DNA of 64,000 nucleotides from Sphaerisporangium sp. TRM90804. GTDB lineage: Bacteria; Actinomycetota; Actinomycetes; Streptosporangiales; Streptosporangiaceae. A program made the translations under genes and the position numbers. The notes beneath the pieces are model-generated. The model had not been told where the DNA came from, ran no database searches, and saw nothing but the letters and a program-made list of their open reading frames with translations. The stretch's first letter is position 1. Each line of letters starts with the position of its first letter. The stretch spans positions 102,047 to 166,046 of the forward strand of contig NZ_JARWAC010000023.1 of the NCBI RefSeq assembly GCF_029846175.1, given 5' to 3'. Below are positions 35,501 through 42,479 of this stretch, in pieces.

Positions 35501-38500
35501 GATCCCCGCCGCGCCGCTGTCGTTCGGCGACGCCCGGGTGGGCGAGCTGGCCTCGACGATCGACGCCCTGCCCCCGGCCGGGGACGACGCCGGCGCCGAG
35601 GGGCCGGTGCCGCCCGGCGTCGCCGACTGGCACCGCGTGCTGGTCCCCGTGCTGACCCCCGTGGAGCTGCCCGAGGACGCCCCCGAGCGGTACACCTGGG
35701 ACGTCCGCGGCTCGGGGCCGATGCGCAGGGCCGTCGAACCGCTGCTGCCGCGCGGGGAGACCGCCACGCAGGCCATAGCGGTGTTCCTGCCCGAGGACCC
35801 CGGCGACGCCGACATCGACGAGCTGGTCTGCGGCGCCCGCGAGGCGATGATGTCCGGCGCGCCGCTGGCGGTCGTCGACCAGGGCGACACCGCGTCGGGC
35901 TTCCTCGGCACGCTGCGCCAGGAGTACCCCGGGCACCCGGTCAGGTCGGTGCGCGCCTCCTCGCCCACGGCGGCCATCTCGGTGGCGCACCTGCTGCGGA
36001 CCTCCTCGTTCGCCCACCAGGACGTCGTCATCGACAGGAGGGGCCGCACGGCCGTCGAGTCCCAGCGGCCGCTCCCGCTCAAGCGGGACCAGCCGTTCCC
36101 GATCGGCGGCGACGACGTCGTGCTCGTCACCGGCGGCGGCAAGGGCATCGGCTTCGAGACGGCGACGGCGCTCGCCGCCCTGGCCGGCGCGCGGCTGGGG
36201 CTGCTCGGCCGCTCCACGCCCGACCGCGACGAGGAGCTGCGCGCCAACCTCGACCATCTCGCGGCCTCGGGGGCGCGGTTCCACTACGCGAGCGCGGACG
36301 TGGCCGACCCGGGCGCCGTGCGCCGCGCGGTCGCCGAGATCACCCGGGCGCTCGGGCCGGTCACCGCCGTGGTCCACAGCAGCGGGATCAACAACCCCGG
36401 CCGGTTCGCCGACCTGGACGGTGCCGCCTTCGCCGAGCACGCGGCGCCCAAGTACCACGGGCTGCGCGCGGTGCTCGACGCCCTGGAGCGGCGCCGCCTG
36501 CGCGCCGTGGTCAGCTACGGGTCGGTCATCGGCAGGTTCGGCCTGAAGGGCGAGGCGCACTACGCGCTGGCCAACGGCCGGATGCGCGAGCTGATGCGGG
36601 TGCTCGCCCGCGACCTGCCCGGCGCGTTCGTCTGCAACGTCGACTGGACGGCGTGGTCGGGCGCGGGGATGGGCCACCGGCTCCAGGTCCTGGACAGCCT
36701 CGTGCGCGCCGGCGTGGTCCCGATCCCCGCCGACCTCGGGGTCCGGCTGCTCGCCGGCCTGCTGGCCACCGGAGTCCCGGCCTCGTCGGTGCTGGCCACC
36801 GGGCGCCTGCCCGACCTGTCCACCCACGCCGCCGGCCCGGCGCTCCAAGCCGGGGCCTCCGGCACCGCGACCCCGCCCGACCCGACGGTGGACGCCGCCG
36901 AGCCGTCCGGCGCGGCGCACGGCCGGCGGTTCCTGGAGCGGATCGTGACCCACACGCCGGGCGTCGAGCTGGTCGCCGAGGCCGGGCTGGGCGGCGCCGC
37001 CGACGCCTACCTGGACGACCACCGCATCGACGGGCTGCGCGTGCTGCCCGCCGTGGCGGCGCTGGAGGCGATGGCGCAGGCCGGCGCCGCGCTCACCGGC
37101 CGCCGGGCGACGGCGATCCGCGACGGGCGGTTCGACCGGCCGGTGGTCGTGCCCGAGGACGGCACGCGGGTCGTGCGCGTGTGCGCGCTGGTCCGCGAGG
37201 ACGGCGACGTGGACGTGGTCCTGCGCAGCGACGAGAGCGGCTTCGCCGTCGACCACTTCGCCTGCCGGCTCGCCGCGACGGCGCCCGCGCCGCCCGACGT
37301 CCCCGCCCGCGAGGCGCCGGTGCCCGCCCACGAGGGGCGGCGGCTCTACGGGCCGCTGTTCTTCCACGGCCCGCCGTACCAGCGGCTGCGGCACTACGAC
37401 CACCTGGAGGCCACCGGCTGCACCGCCGTCCTGACCGGCGACGACGGCTCCATGATGGGCGACGCAGGCTCCGTGATGGGCGACGCCGGCTCTGTGATGG
37501 GCGACGCCGGCTCCGTGATCGGGAACGCCGGCTCCGTGATGGGCGACGCCGGCTCCGTGATCGGGAACGCCGGCTCCGTGATGGGCGTCGCCGGCTCCGC
37601 GGCCCCGTCGGGCGGCGGCACTGCCGCGCGGGAGGGCGCCGCCCTCGCCGGGCACGCGGCGGACGCCGTGCTCGCGGGACAGCTCGGGGACGTCTACCGC
37701 AACGACGCCTCCATCCACGTGCTGCAGGCCTGCGTGCCGCACCGGCGGCTGCTGCCCGTGGGGTGCGACCGCCTCACCGTCCACGGCGCCGCCGCCCCCG
37801 GCCCGCTGACGCTCGCCGCCGTGGAGCGCGCCCACACCGGCGCCGACTACACCTACGACGTCGTCGTGCGCGACTCCGGCGGCCGGCCGGTGGTGAGCTG
37901 GCAGGGCCTGCGGCTGCGCGACGTCGGGCCGCTCGACGGCGTCCGGTCGCTGCCGCCGCTGCTGCTCGGCCCCTACCTGCAGCGGGTGGCGGGCGGCCTG
38001 CTGCCCGGCGCCGCGCTGCGGGTGGCCGTCGCCGACGGCGGCGCGCGCACGGCGGGCAGGGGCGGAGACGGGCACGCGCCCGGCGGCCGTCCGCTGCCGT
38101 CCGGCGGGTCCGCCTGGAGCCGCACCCGCCTGGACGGCATGGTGATCACGGTGTCCGGCCCGGCCGGCGCCACGATCGCCTGCGACGCCGAACCCGTCCC
38201 CGCCCGGGACGACCTGGACGGCGTCCGCCCGCTCATCCCCTGGCCCGGCCAGGCGGCCGAGCTGGCACGGCTCACCGGCGAGCCGGAGGCGCACGTGCTC
38301 GCCCGCCTGTGGACCGTGCAGGAGTGCCTGTCCAAGACCGGCCGCACGGCGCACGGCCCGCTCACCGTCCGCGGGGCCTTCGAGCAGGGATGGGTGCTGC
38401 TCAGGGCCGGGGCCGACGACGTGGTCTCGGCCGTCGTGGACGTCGACGGCCGGCCCTCGCCGGTCGCGGTGGCCGTGCTGGCGTCCCCCGCGCGTGAGGC

Positions 38501-38612
38501 GGCGCCCCGGCCCAACGGCGCCGCGCGCCGGGACCCGGCCCGCGCGCAGGCGCATCCGCCGCCCGGCGACGCGTACCGCGCCCCGGCGTTCCCCGTGGAG
38601 GTGGCCCGGTGA
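32550..38612 (+). CDS. pksE: Enediyne iterative polyketide synthase (PKSE)
   Basis: A 2020-residue iterative type I PKS with the enediyne order: KS (about 1-460; Cys215 in VDGACSSS, His348 in EGHGTGT, His387 in NIGHTKAAA), AT (Ser661 in GHSLGE), ACP (Ser967 in LHLNSLRV), KR (TGGGKGIGF near 1190; Ser1325, Tyr1338), DH (His1491 in DHRIDGLRVLP) and a C-terminal phosphopantetheinyl transferase (WTVQECLSK, about 1921-1929). Together with its thioesterase such enzymes make the linear polyene from which enediyne cores derive. It is slightly long, partly because a seven-residue repeat is inserted in the DH region (residues 1630-1684). No other PKS lies in the window. The ATG at 32550 overlaps the unbU stop. 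Confidence 0.96.
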   Translation: MRAAPEAYAIVGIGCRYPDAPDPDRLWELVLSRRRAFRHIPDVRLDPAGYVSDDAGDPDRTYARFAAVLEGWEFDRARFKVPGAAYRSTDLTHWLALEVAADTLASAGFPGGRGLDTARTGVVLGNTLTGEFSRSSLMRLRWPYVRRVVGEGLAAEGWDAPAAAAFLDRLEKTYKAPFPEPTDESLAGGLANTIAGRVCNHFDLNGGGYTVDGACSSSLLAIVTACTALREGDLDLVLAGGVDLSLDPFELVGFARTGALATSAMRIYDADPTGFWPGEGCGMVALMRADDALASGRTPLALIRGWGVSSDGQGGITRPERKGQLLAIGRAYERAGFGPETVAMFEGHGTGTAVGDEVEIASLIDAQRGRRDLPPAALGSVKANIGHTKAAAGIAGLLKATLALQRQVIPPTTGCDDPHPLLRGSRVPLRVAAEAEPWPDAPLRAAVSAMGFGGINTHVVLESVAPRRRRALSPVERRTARRPLGHEVFAFSGETVGELASVLDRTAAVAAAMSFAEHADLAAALAARHTGEPVTGFRLAVVAGDPGQLARRARQASRLLPDLERAAPGAVLTAPGVYASHGAPGRVGLLFTGQGAPVPAGPGALATVLPGAESYFRAGADGAEGPVDTAVAQPAIFSASMAGLRWLSELGVDADAAAGHSLGEIGALCWAGSFTETEALGLVGFRGEVMSKSGAPGTGMVSIAASREVVAGLIDATDLVVSADNGASQVVGGRVADLERVLELAAAKGVPATRLAVSHAFHTAAVTAAEEPLSTYLAVLPVSAPQRTVFSTVSGRLLTSACDLRRMLAQQVTAPVLFRQAVEALAEQSALLVEVGPGRGLASLAASITDVPAVAMDVGARSAEGLCQATAALFAAGAAADLRPLFAERLTRPFDLWRDPRFLANPCEAAVTPEAPAERDAGTAEQGDDGDAGASSTVRLLVARAVELPADAVGLDDRLLSDLHLNSLRVAQLATEAATACGRMIPAAPLSFGDARVGELASTIDALPPAGDDAGAEGPVPPGVADWHRVLVPVLTPVELPEDAPERYTWDVRGSGPMRRAVEPLLPRGETATQAIAVFLPEDPGDADIDELVCGAREAMMSGAPLAVVDQGDTASGFLGTLRQEYPGHPVRSVRASSPTAAISVAHLLRTSSFAHQDVVIDRRGRTAVESQRPLPLKRDQPFPIGGDDVVLVTGGGKGIGFETATALAALAGARLGLLGRSTPDRDEELRANLDHLAASGARFHYASADVADPGAVRRAVAEITRALGPVTAVVHSSGINNPGRFADLDGAAFAEHAAPKYHGLRAVLDALERRRLRAVVSYGSVIGRFGLKGEAHYALANGRMRELMRVLARDLPGAFVCNVDWTAWSGAGMGHRLQVLDSLVRAGVVPIPADLGVRLLAGLLATGVPASSVLATGRLPDLSTHAAGPALQAGASGTATPPDPTVDAAEPSGAAHGRRFLERIVTHTPGVELVAEAGLGGAADAYLDDHRIDGLRVLPAVAALEAMAQAGAALTGRRATAIRDGRFDRPVVVPEDGTRVVRVCALVREDGDVDVVLRSDESGFAVDHFACRLAATAPAPPDVPAREAPVPAHEGRRLYGPLFFHGPPYQRLRHYDHLEATGCTAVLTGDDGSMMGDAGSVMGDAGSVMGDAGSVIGNAGSVMGDAGSVIGNAGSVMGVAGSAAPSGGGTAAREGAALAGHAADAVLAGQLGDVYRNDASIHVLQACVPHRRLLPVGCDRLTVHGAAAPGPLTLAAVERAHTGADYTYDVVVRDSGGRPVVSWQGLRLRDVGPLDGVRSLPPLLLGPYLQRVAGGLLPGAALRVAVADGGARTAGRGGDGHAPGGRPLPSGGSAWSRTRLDGMVITVSGPAGATIACDAEPVPARDDLDGVRPLIPWPGQAAELARLTGEPEAHVLARLWTVQECLSKTGRTAHGPLTVRGAFEQGWVLLRAGADDVVSAVVDVDGRPSPVAVAVLASPAREAAPRPNGAARRDPARAQAHPPPGDAYRAPAFPVEVAR
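37437..37601 (+). repeat. In-frame 21-bp minisatellite inside the PKSE dehydratase domain
   Basis: One degenerate unit followed by seven 21-bp units encodes repeats of (M/I)G(D/N/V)AGSV. A typical unit is ATGGGCGACGCCGGCTCCGTG. Two units carry the variant ATCGGGAACGCC, which alternates with the main form. All units keep the reading frame, adding about 55 residues to a loop between DH beta strands. Confidence 0.95.
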
Positions 38613-39061
38613 AGCCCTACTTCGCCTACGAGCACTTCGTGACGTTCTCCGACACCAACCTGGTGGGAAACGTCTACTTCGCCAACCACGTGGCCTGGCA
38701 GGGCGAGTGCCGCGAGCGGTTCCTGGCCGAGCACGCCCCCGGCGTCGTGGCCGATCTGACCGCAGGCGAGCTGGCCCTGGTGACGGTGTCCTGCTCGTGC
38801 CACTACTTCGGCGAGCTGTACGCGCTCGACCGGGTGTCGGTGCGGATGTCGCTGCGCGCCGTCGCCTTCAACCAGGTGACGATGGACTTCACCTACTACC
38901 GCGTCGGCTCGGGCCCCGCGCAGCTCGTCGCCCGCGGCGAGCAGGCGGTCGCCTGCATGCGGCGCGACGGGGCCGGGGCCCTCGCGCCGGTGGAGGTGCC
39001 CGAGGAGCTGCGGCTGGCGCTGGAGGGCTACTCCGCCGCCGGCTTGGTCAGGGCGACGTAA
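38609..39061 (+). CDS. Enediyne hot-dog thioesterase (SgcE10/CalE7 family)
   Basis: A 150-residue hot-dog-fold protein: YEHFVTFSDTNLVGNVYFANHVAWQGECRERFL carries the conserved T-N-x-x-G-N-V-Y-F segment of enediyne thioesterases, followed by CSCHYFGELYALDRVSVRM and a YYRVGSGPAQLVARGEQAVACM strand pair. In characterised systems the enzyme releases the nascent polyene from the PKSE ACP by thioester hydrolysis with decarboxylation. The GTG at 38609 overlaps the pksE stop, so it is the fifth gene of the coupled cassette. Recognition is secure from sequence and order together. Confidence 0.93.
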   Translation: MKPYFAYEHFVTFSDTNLVGNVYFANHVAWQGECRERFLAEHAPGVVADLTAGELALVTVSCSCHYFGELYALDRVSVRMSLRAVAFNQVTMDFTYYRVGSGPAQLVARGEQAVACMRRDGAGALAPVEVPEELRLALEGYSAAGLVRAT

Positions 39062-39131
39062 CGCCATGGATGTCCACCTGGAGCCGTCCTCGGCGGCCCC
39101 GAAGGCGCCACCCGCGCAGATGGAGCCGATC

Positions 39132-39851
39132 ATGCCTTCCCCCCACGCGGCACCGCTCTACCGCGACCAGGTCATGGACACGGCGCCGCCGACCTTCGGC
39201 GTCGTCGGCTGCGGGCGCATGGGGTCGGCGCTGGCGCGGCTGCTCGCCGCGCAGGGCTTCGGCGTCCTGCTGACCAGCAGGACGCGGCGCTCGGCGACCG
39301 AGCTGGCCCGTCAGGTGCCGCACGCGGACGCCGGGTCGCTGGAATGGCTGGCGGCCCGCGCCGACATCGTCGTGCTGGCGACCCCGATCGAGGTCACCTG
39401 CGCCGAGATCGCCCCGCGGGTGCGCGACCTGGTCGGCGGCAAGGCCGTCATCGACGTGTCCAACCCCGGGTTCGCGCCCCGCCCGCACCTGCCCACGGAC
39501 GGGCCGCCCGCGGCCTGGGCGGAGGCCACGACCATGCCCGGGAGCACGTCGTTCGCCGAGCGCATCGCGGCGCTGCTCCCCGGCGCCCACGTGGTGAAGG
39601 CCCTCAACTGCGTCGCCGCCAAACGCGTCGCAGGCGTTGGCGAGGGTGGCGCGAAGGTGACCGTGCCGATCGCCGGCGATCACCTCTCGACCAAAGCCCG
39701 AATCGGGGTGATCCTCGAAGTGGCCGGTTTCGACATCGCGGACGCGGGTCCGCTCTCAAGCAGCAGGTGGATCGAGTACCTGCCGCAGCTCCTGCTGCGG
39801 CGGGGGATGGAGGCACCGGCCGGACTCTCCCTGGACGGCATCGGCATCTGA
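39132..39851 (+). CDS. NADP-dependent (F420-reductase-like) oxidoreductase
   Basis: A protein of about 239 residues. After a short leader comes a Rossmann fold with FGVVGCGRMGSALARLLAAQGFGVLLTSR, ADIVVLATPIEV, KAVIDVSNPGFAP, and a C-terminal half with VVKALNCVAAKRVA and VTVPIAGDHLSTKARIGVILEVAGF. This is the NADP:F420 oxidoreductase/coenzyme F420-dependent family pattern. Its cluster role may be supply of reduced F420 or direct reduction of an intermediate (inference). The ATG at 39132 has GGAG 6 nt upstream; an ATG at 39066, 4 bp after the thioesterase gene, is the alternative. It is probably the sixth gene of the cassette operon. Confidence 0.75.
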   Translation: MPSPHAAPLYRDQVMDTAPPTFGVVGCGRMGSALARLLAAQGFGVLLTSRTRRSATELARQVPHADAGSLEWLAARADIVVLATPIEVTCAEIAPRVRDLVGGKAVIDVSNPGFAPRPHLPTDGPPAAWAEATTMPGSTSFAERIAALLPGAHVVKALNCVAAKRVAGVGEGGAKVTVPIAGDHLSTKARIGVILEVAGFDIADAGPLSSSRWIEYLPQLLLRRGMEAPAGLSLDGIGI

Positions 39852-39873
39852 CGCGCGAAACGGAGAACCCCAG

Positions 39874-40818
39874 ATGGTAGACCTCGCCCCACAGCCGCCC
39901 GCCCCGCCCTCCTCCGCCCGCCCGCCCCGACTCGGCCTGATCATCGCGCTCAGCGTGCTGGCCGGCTTCCTGCTCACCGTCGTCTGGTCGGCCACCTTCG
40001 TGGACGCCACCATCGGCGACAACATCGCCAACACCGTGCTCGGGCACGACGCCAAGGAGGTGCCGATCTCCGGCATCCTGGCCGGGCTGGCGTTCGCCTT
40101 CGCCACCGGCCTGGCCGGCAGCTTCACCGCCTGCAACATCGCCGTCTTCGGCACCGTGGCGCCCCTGCTCGGCCAGACGGGGACGGCGCGCAGCCGCCTC
40201 GCGGCGGTGCTCGGCCCGATGCGCTGGCTCGTCGTCGGAATGGTGGGCGTCTCGGCCGTCTACGGCGCGATCGTCGGCATCGTCGGCACGAGCATGCCGC
40301 AGTTCTCCACCGCGCCCAACTCGGTGGGGCTGTCGCCGCGCAGCATCCAGTCGATGGTGGTGTTCGGCATCATCGGCCTGGTCTTCGTCTACCTCGGCCT
40401 CGCCGCCCTCGGCGTGGTGAAGGACCCGCTGGCCAAGGCCTCCGAGCGGTTCCCCGGGGCGCGCATGCTGGTCCTGGGCGTGCTCATCGGCGGCTTCCTC
40501 ATCGGACGCCCGTTCGGCCTGTTCCGCCAGCTCTTCCGGGACGCGGCCGAGAGCGGCAACCCGCTGTACGGCGCGGGCGCGTTCGTCCTGCAGTCCGTCG
40601 GCAACATCCTGATCATGGTGGCGCTGGCCGCCGTCCTCGTCCTGGTCGCCGGGGGCCCCATCGGCCGCTGGGTGGCCGCGAACCCCACCAGAGCGGCCGT
40701 CATGGTCGGGGTCTCCTTCATTATCGTCGGCGTTTTCACCTTCCTGTACTGGGACGTCCGGCTGCTCGCCCGGCGGGAGATCCTGCCGTGGTATCCGATC
40801 GCACCGTGGGCCGGCTGA
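39874..40818 (+). CDS. Polytopic membrane protein of unknown function
   Basis: A 314-residue protein with about eight transmembrane helices (LIIALSVLAGFLLTVVWSATFV, ISGILAGLAFAFATGLAGSFTACNIAVFGTVAPLL, WLVVGMVGVSAVYGAIVGIVG, MVVFGIIGLVFVYLGLAALGVV and others). A single Cys lies in the SFTACNIAVFG segment. The topology loosely recalls CcdA/DsbD- or YedE-type membrane proteins, but no family is certain. The ATG follows GGAG. It lies 22 bp after the oxidoreductase gene in the cassette direction. Transport of, or redox work on, a pathway intermediate is possible, but nothing in the sequence decides. Confidence 0.75.
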   Translation: MVDLAPQPPAPPSSARPPRLGLIIALSVLAGFLLTVVWSATFVDATIGDNIANTVLGHDAKEVPISGILAGLAFAFATGLAGSFTACNIAVFGTVAPLLGQTGTARSRLAAVLGPMRWLVVGMVGVSAVYGAIVGIVGTSMPQFSTAPNSVGLSPRSIQSMVVFGIIGLVFVYLGLAALGVVKDPLAKASERFPGARMLVLGVLIGGFLIGRPFGLFRQLFRDAAESGNPLYGAGAFVLQSVGNILIMVALAAVLVLVAGGPIGRWVAANPTRAAVMVGVSFIIVGVFTFLYWDVRLLARREILPWYPIAPWAG

Positions 40819-40828
40819 GAGACATTGG

Positions 40829-40869
40829 CAATCCGCGAGAAGAACGGAATGCGAAACACTTCGTAGGTT
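40829..40869 (+). promoter_or_regulatory. Cluster motif site B with -10, before methyltransferase 1
   Basis: CAATCCGCGAGAAG (40829-40842), then 21 bp, then TAGGTT (40864-40869). GG precedes the motif. It drives the methyltransferase/SnoaL/UbiB unit. No conserved -35 hexamer is seen, which suits an activator-dependent promoter. Confidence 0.75.
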
Positions 40870-40913
40870 CGAGGAAAATCAACGCGTAATTGCGGGGAAG
40901 GGGTGATGGCACC

Positions 40914-42017
40914 GTGACCGCCGTAGAGCAGGAAAGAATGCCGCCGGCCGGTTTTCCGGCGGTGGATCCCGCGAAAGTCGTGGAGCTGATGGACCGCGTC
41001 ATGCGGGACATGGGCGGCGCGATGACCGGGCTCCTGTGTGCCATCGGAGGCCGCCTGGGACTGTTCCGGGAACTGGCGGCCTCCGGCCCCTCCACCAGCG
41101 CCGAGCTCGCCGCCCGCACCGAGCTGGACGAGCGTCACGTCCGCGAGTGGCTGCTCGGGCTCACCGCCGCCGGATACCTGGAGGCGGACCGGGCGTCCGG
41201 CAGGTTCGTCCTGCCGCCGGCGCTGGCGATGGTCGTCGCGGCCGAGGGGTCGCCGTTCGACCTCTCGGCCGGGTACCAGCTCATCCCCGCCCTGGCCGGC
41301 ATGGTGGGCGACGTGTGCGAGTCCTTCGTCACCGGCGAGGGCGTCGCGCAGGACCGCTACCCGGCCGAGCTGTACCAGGCCATGGAGGAGATGAGCGCGA
41401 GCTGGTTCGACACCATGCTCGTCCAGCAGTGGATCCCCGCGATCGACGGCCTGCCCGCCCGCCTCCAGCGGGGCGGGCGGGTCGCCGACATCGGCTGCGG
41501 GCACGGCCGCGCGCTCATCGCCTGCGCGCGGGCGTTCCCGGAGTCGCGGTTCGTCGGCTTCGACGCCTACGGCCCCAACGTCGAGGAGGCCCGCGAGGCC
41601 GCAGAGGAGGCCGGGGTCGCCGACCGGGTCACCTTCAAGCGCCGGGACGCCACCGGCGGGCTGCGCGGCACGTTCGACCTGGTGACCGCGTTCAGCGTTC
41701 TGCACGACGCGCCCGAGCCCCTGCCGCTGCTGCGGGCCGTCCACCGGGCGGTCGCGCCGGACGGCGTGTTCCTGCTGCTCGAAAGCGCCGCCGCCGACGA
41801 CCCCGTGGACAACGCCGGCCCGTCGGCCACCGTCCTGTACGGCACCAGCCTCCTGTACTGCCTTCCGGCGTCGCTGGCGGAAGGGGGCCCCGGCCTCGGC
41901 ACCCTGGGGCTGCCTCCGGCGCGGATCCGCGAGTACTGCGGCCAGGCCGGGTTCCGGTCGATCCGGGCGCTGCCCTCCGCGAACCCGTTCAACGCGCTCT
42001 ACGAAATCCGCCCCTGA
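40914..42017 (+). CDS. Class I SAM-dependent methyltransferase with winged-helix N-terminus
   Basis: A 367-residue protein. The N-terminal half is helical with a winged-helix dimerisation module (GGRLGLFRELAASGPSTSAELAARTELDERHVREWLLGLTAAGYLE); the C-terminal half has the SAM motif RVADIGCGHGRALIACARAFPESRFVGFDAYG and then LVTAFSVLHDAPEPLPLLRAVHRAVAPDGVFLLLE. The acceptor (O-, N- or C-) cannot be told. The GTG at 40914 is the first reasonable start, about 40 nt after the -10 of site B. It is first in a unit followed by a SnoaL-like gene (25 bp) and a UbiB-like kinase gene. Confidence 0.87.
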   Translation: MTAVEQERMPPAGFPAVDPAKVVELMDRVMRDMGGAMTGLLCAIGGRLGLFRELAASGPSTSAELAARTELDERHVREWLLGLTAAGYLEADRASGRFVLPPALAMVVAAEGSPFDLSAGYQLIPALAGMVGDVCESFVTGEGVAQDRYPAELYQAMEEMSASWFDTMLVQQWIPAIDGLPARLQRGGRVADIGCGHGRALIACARAFPESRFVGFDAYGPNVEEAREAAEEAGVADRVTFKRRDATGGLRGTFDLVTAFSVLHDAPEPLPLLRAVHRAVAPDGVFLLLESAAADDPVDNAGPSATVLYGTSLLYCLPASLAEGGPGLGTLGLPPARIREYCGQAGFRSIRALPSANPFNALYEIRP

Positions 42018-42042
42018 CCATACGAGGAAAGCAGGAGGAACC

Positions 42043-42471
42043 ATGTCGACAGCCGAGAACAAGGCGCTGGTGCGCAACCTCATCGAGGCCTGGAACAACG
42101 GCGACCTCGGCAGCATGATCGGGTACTGGTCGCCTGACATGGTGCACTACTCGCGCGGCGAGGTCCTGGACGCCGGCAGCGTCGCCAGCGCCATGCAGGG
42201 CGTCATGGACGCCTTCCCCGACCTGAAGATGAACATCGAGGAGATGATCGCCGAGGACGACAAGGTCGTCTCGATGATGACCCTCAGCGGCACGCACACC
42301 GGCACCTTCCTCGGCGTGCCGCCCACCGGCAAGCCGGTGTCCATCTCCCTGCAGGGGATGGTGCGCATCGAGGACGGCAAGGTGGTCGAGCACTGGGGGG
42401 TCGCCGACGGGCTGGCGCTGCTCCAGCAGCTCGGCTTCATCCCCGAGGAGTTCCTGGCCGCGACGGCCTGA
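42043..42471 (+). CDS. SnoaL-like polyketide cyclase family protein
   Basis: A 142-residue SnoaL-type protein: NKALVRNLIEAWNNGDLGSMIGYWSPDMVHY, AFPDLKMNIEEMIAEDDKVVSMMTLSGTHTGTFLGVPPTGKPVSI, and a C-terminal HWGVADGLALLQQLGF. The THTG-F-GVPPTG block is characteristic of SnoaL-like cyclases/ester cyclases, small cytosolic proteins that catalyse aldol closure or hydroxylation in aromatic polyketide pathways or bind intermediates. A strong AGGAGGA site precedes the ATG. A clearly related protein is encoded at 54907-55389 in the same cluster. Confidence 0.85.
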   Translation: MSTAENKALVRNLIEAWNNGDLGSMIGYWSPDMVHYSRGEVLDAGSVASAMQGVMDAFPDLKMNIEEMIAEDDKVVSMMTLSGTHTGTFLGVPPTGKPVSISLQGMVRIEDGKVVEHWGVADGLALLQQLGFIPEEFLAATA

Positions 42472-42479
42472 GGTGCGAC

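Noticed and set aside
32361..38555. A 2064-codon open frame antisense to pksE
   Set aside because: It is the mirror of high-GC codon bias in the real gene; the composition (Gly/Ala/Arg/His-rich) has no motif, and the sense strand has all PKSE motifs.
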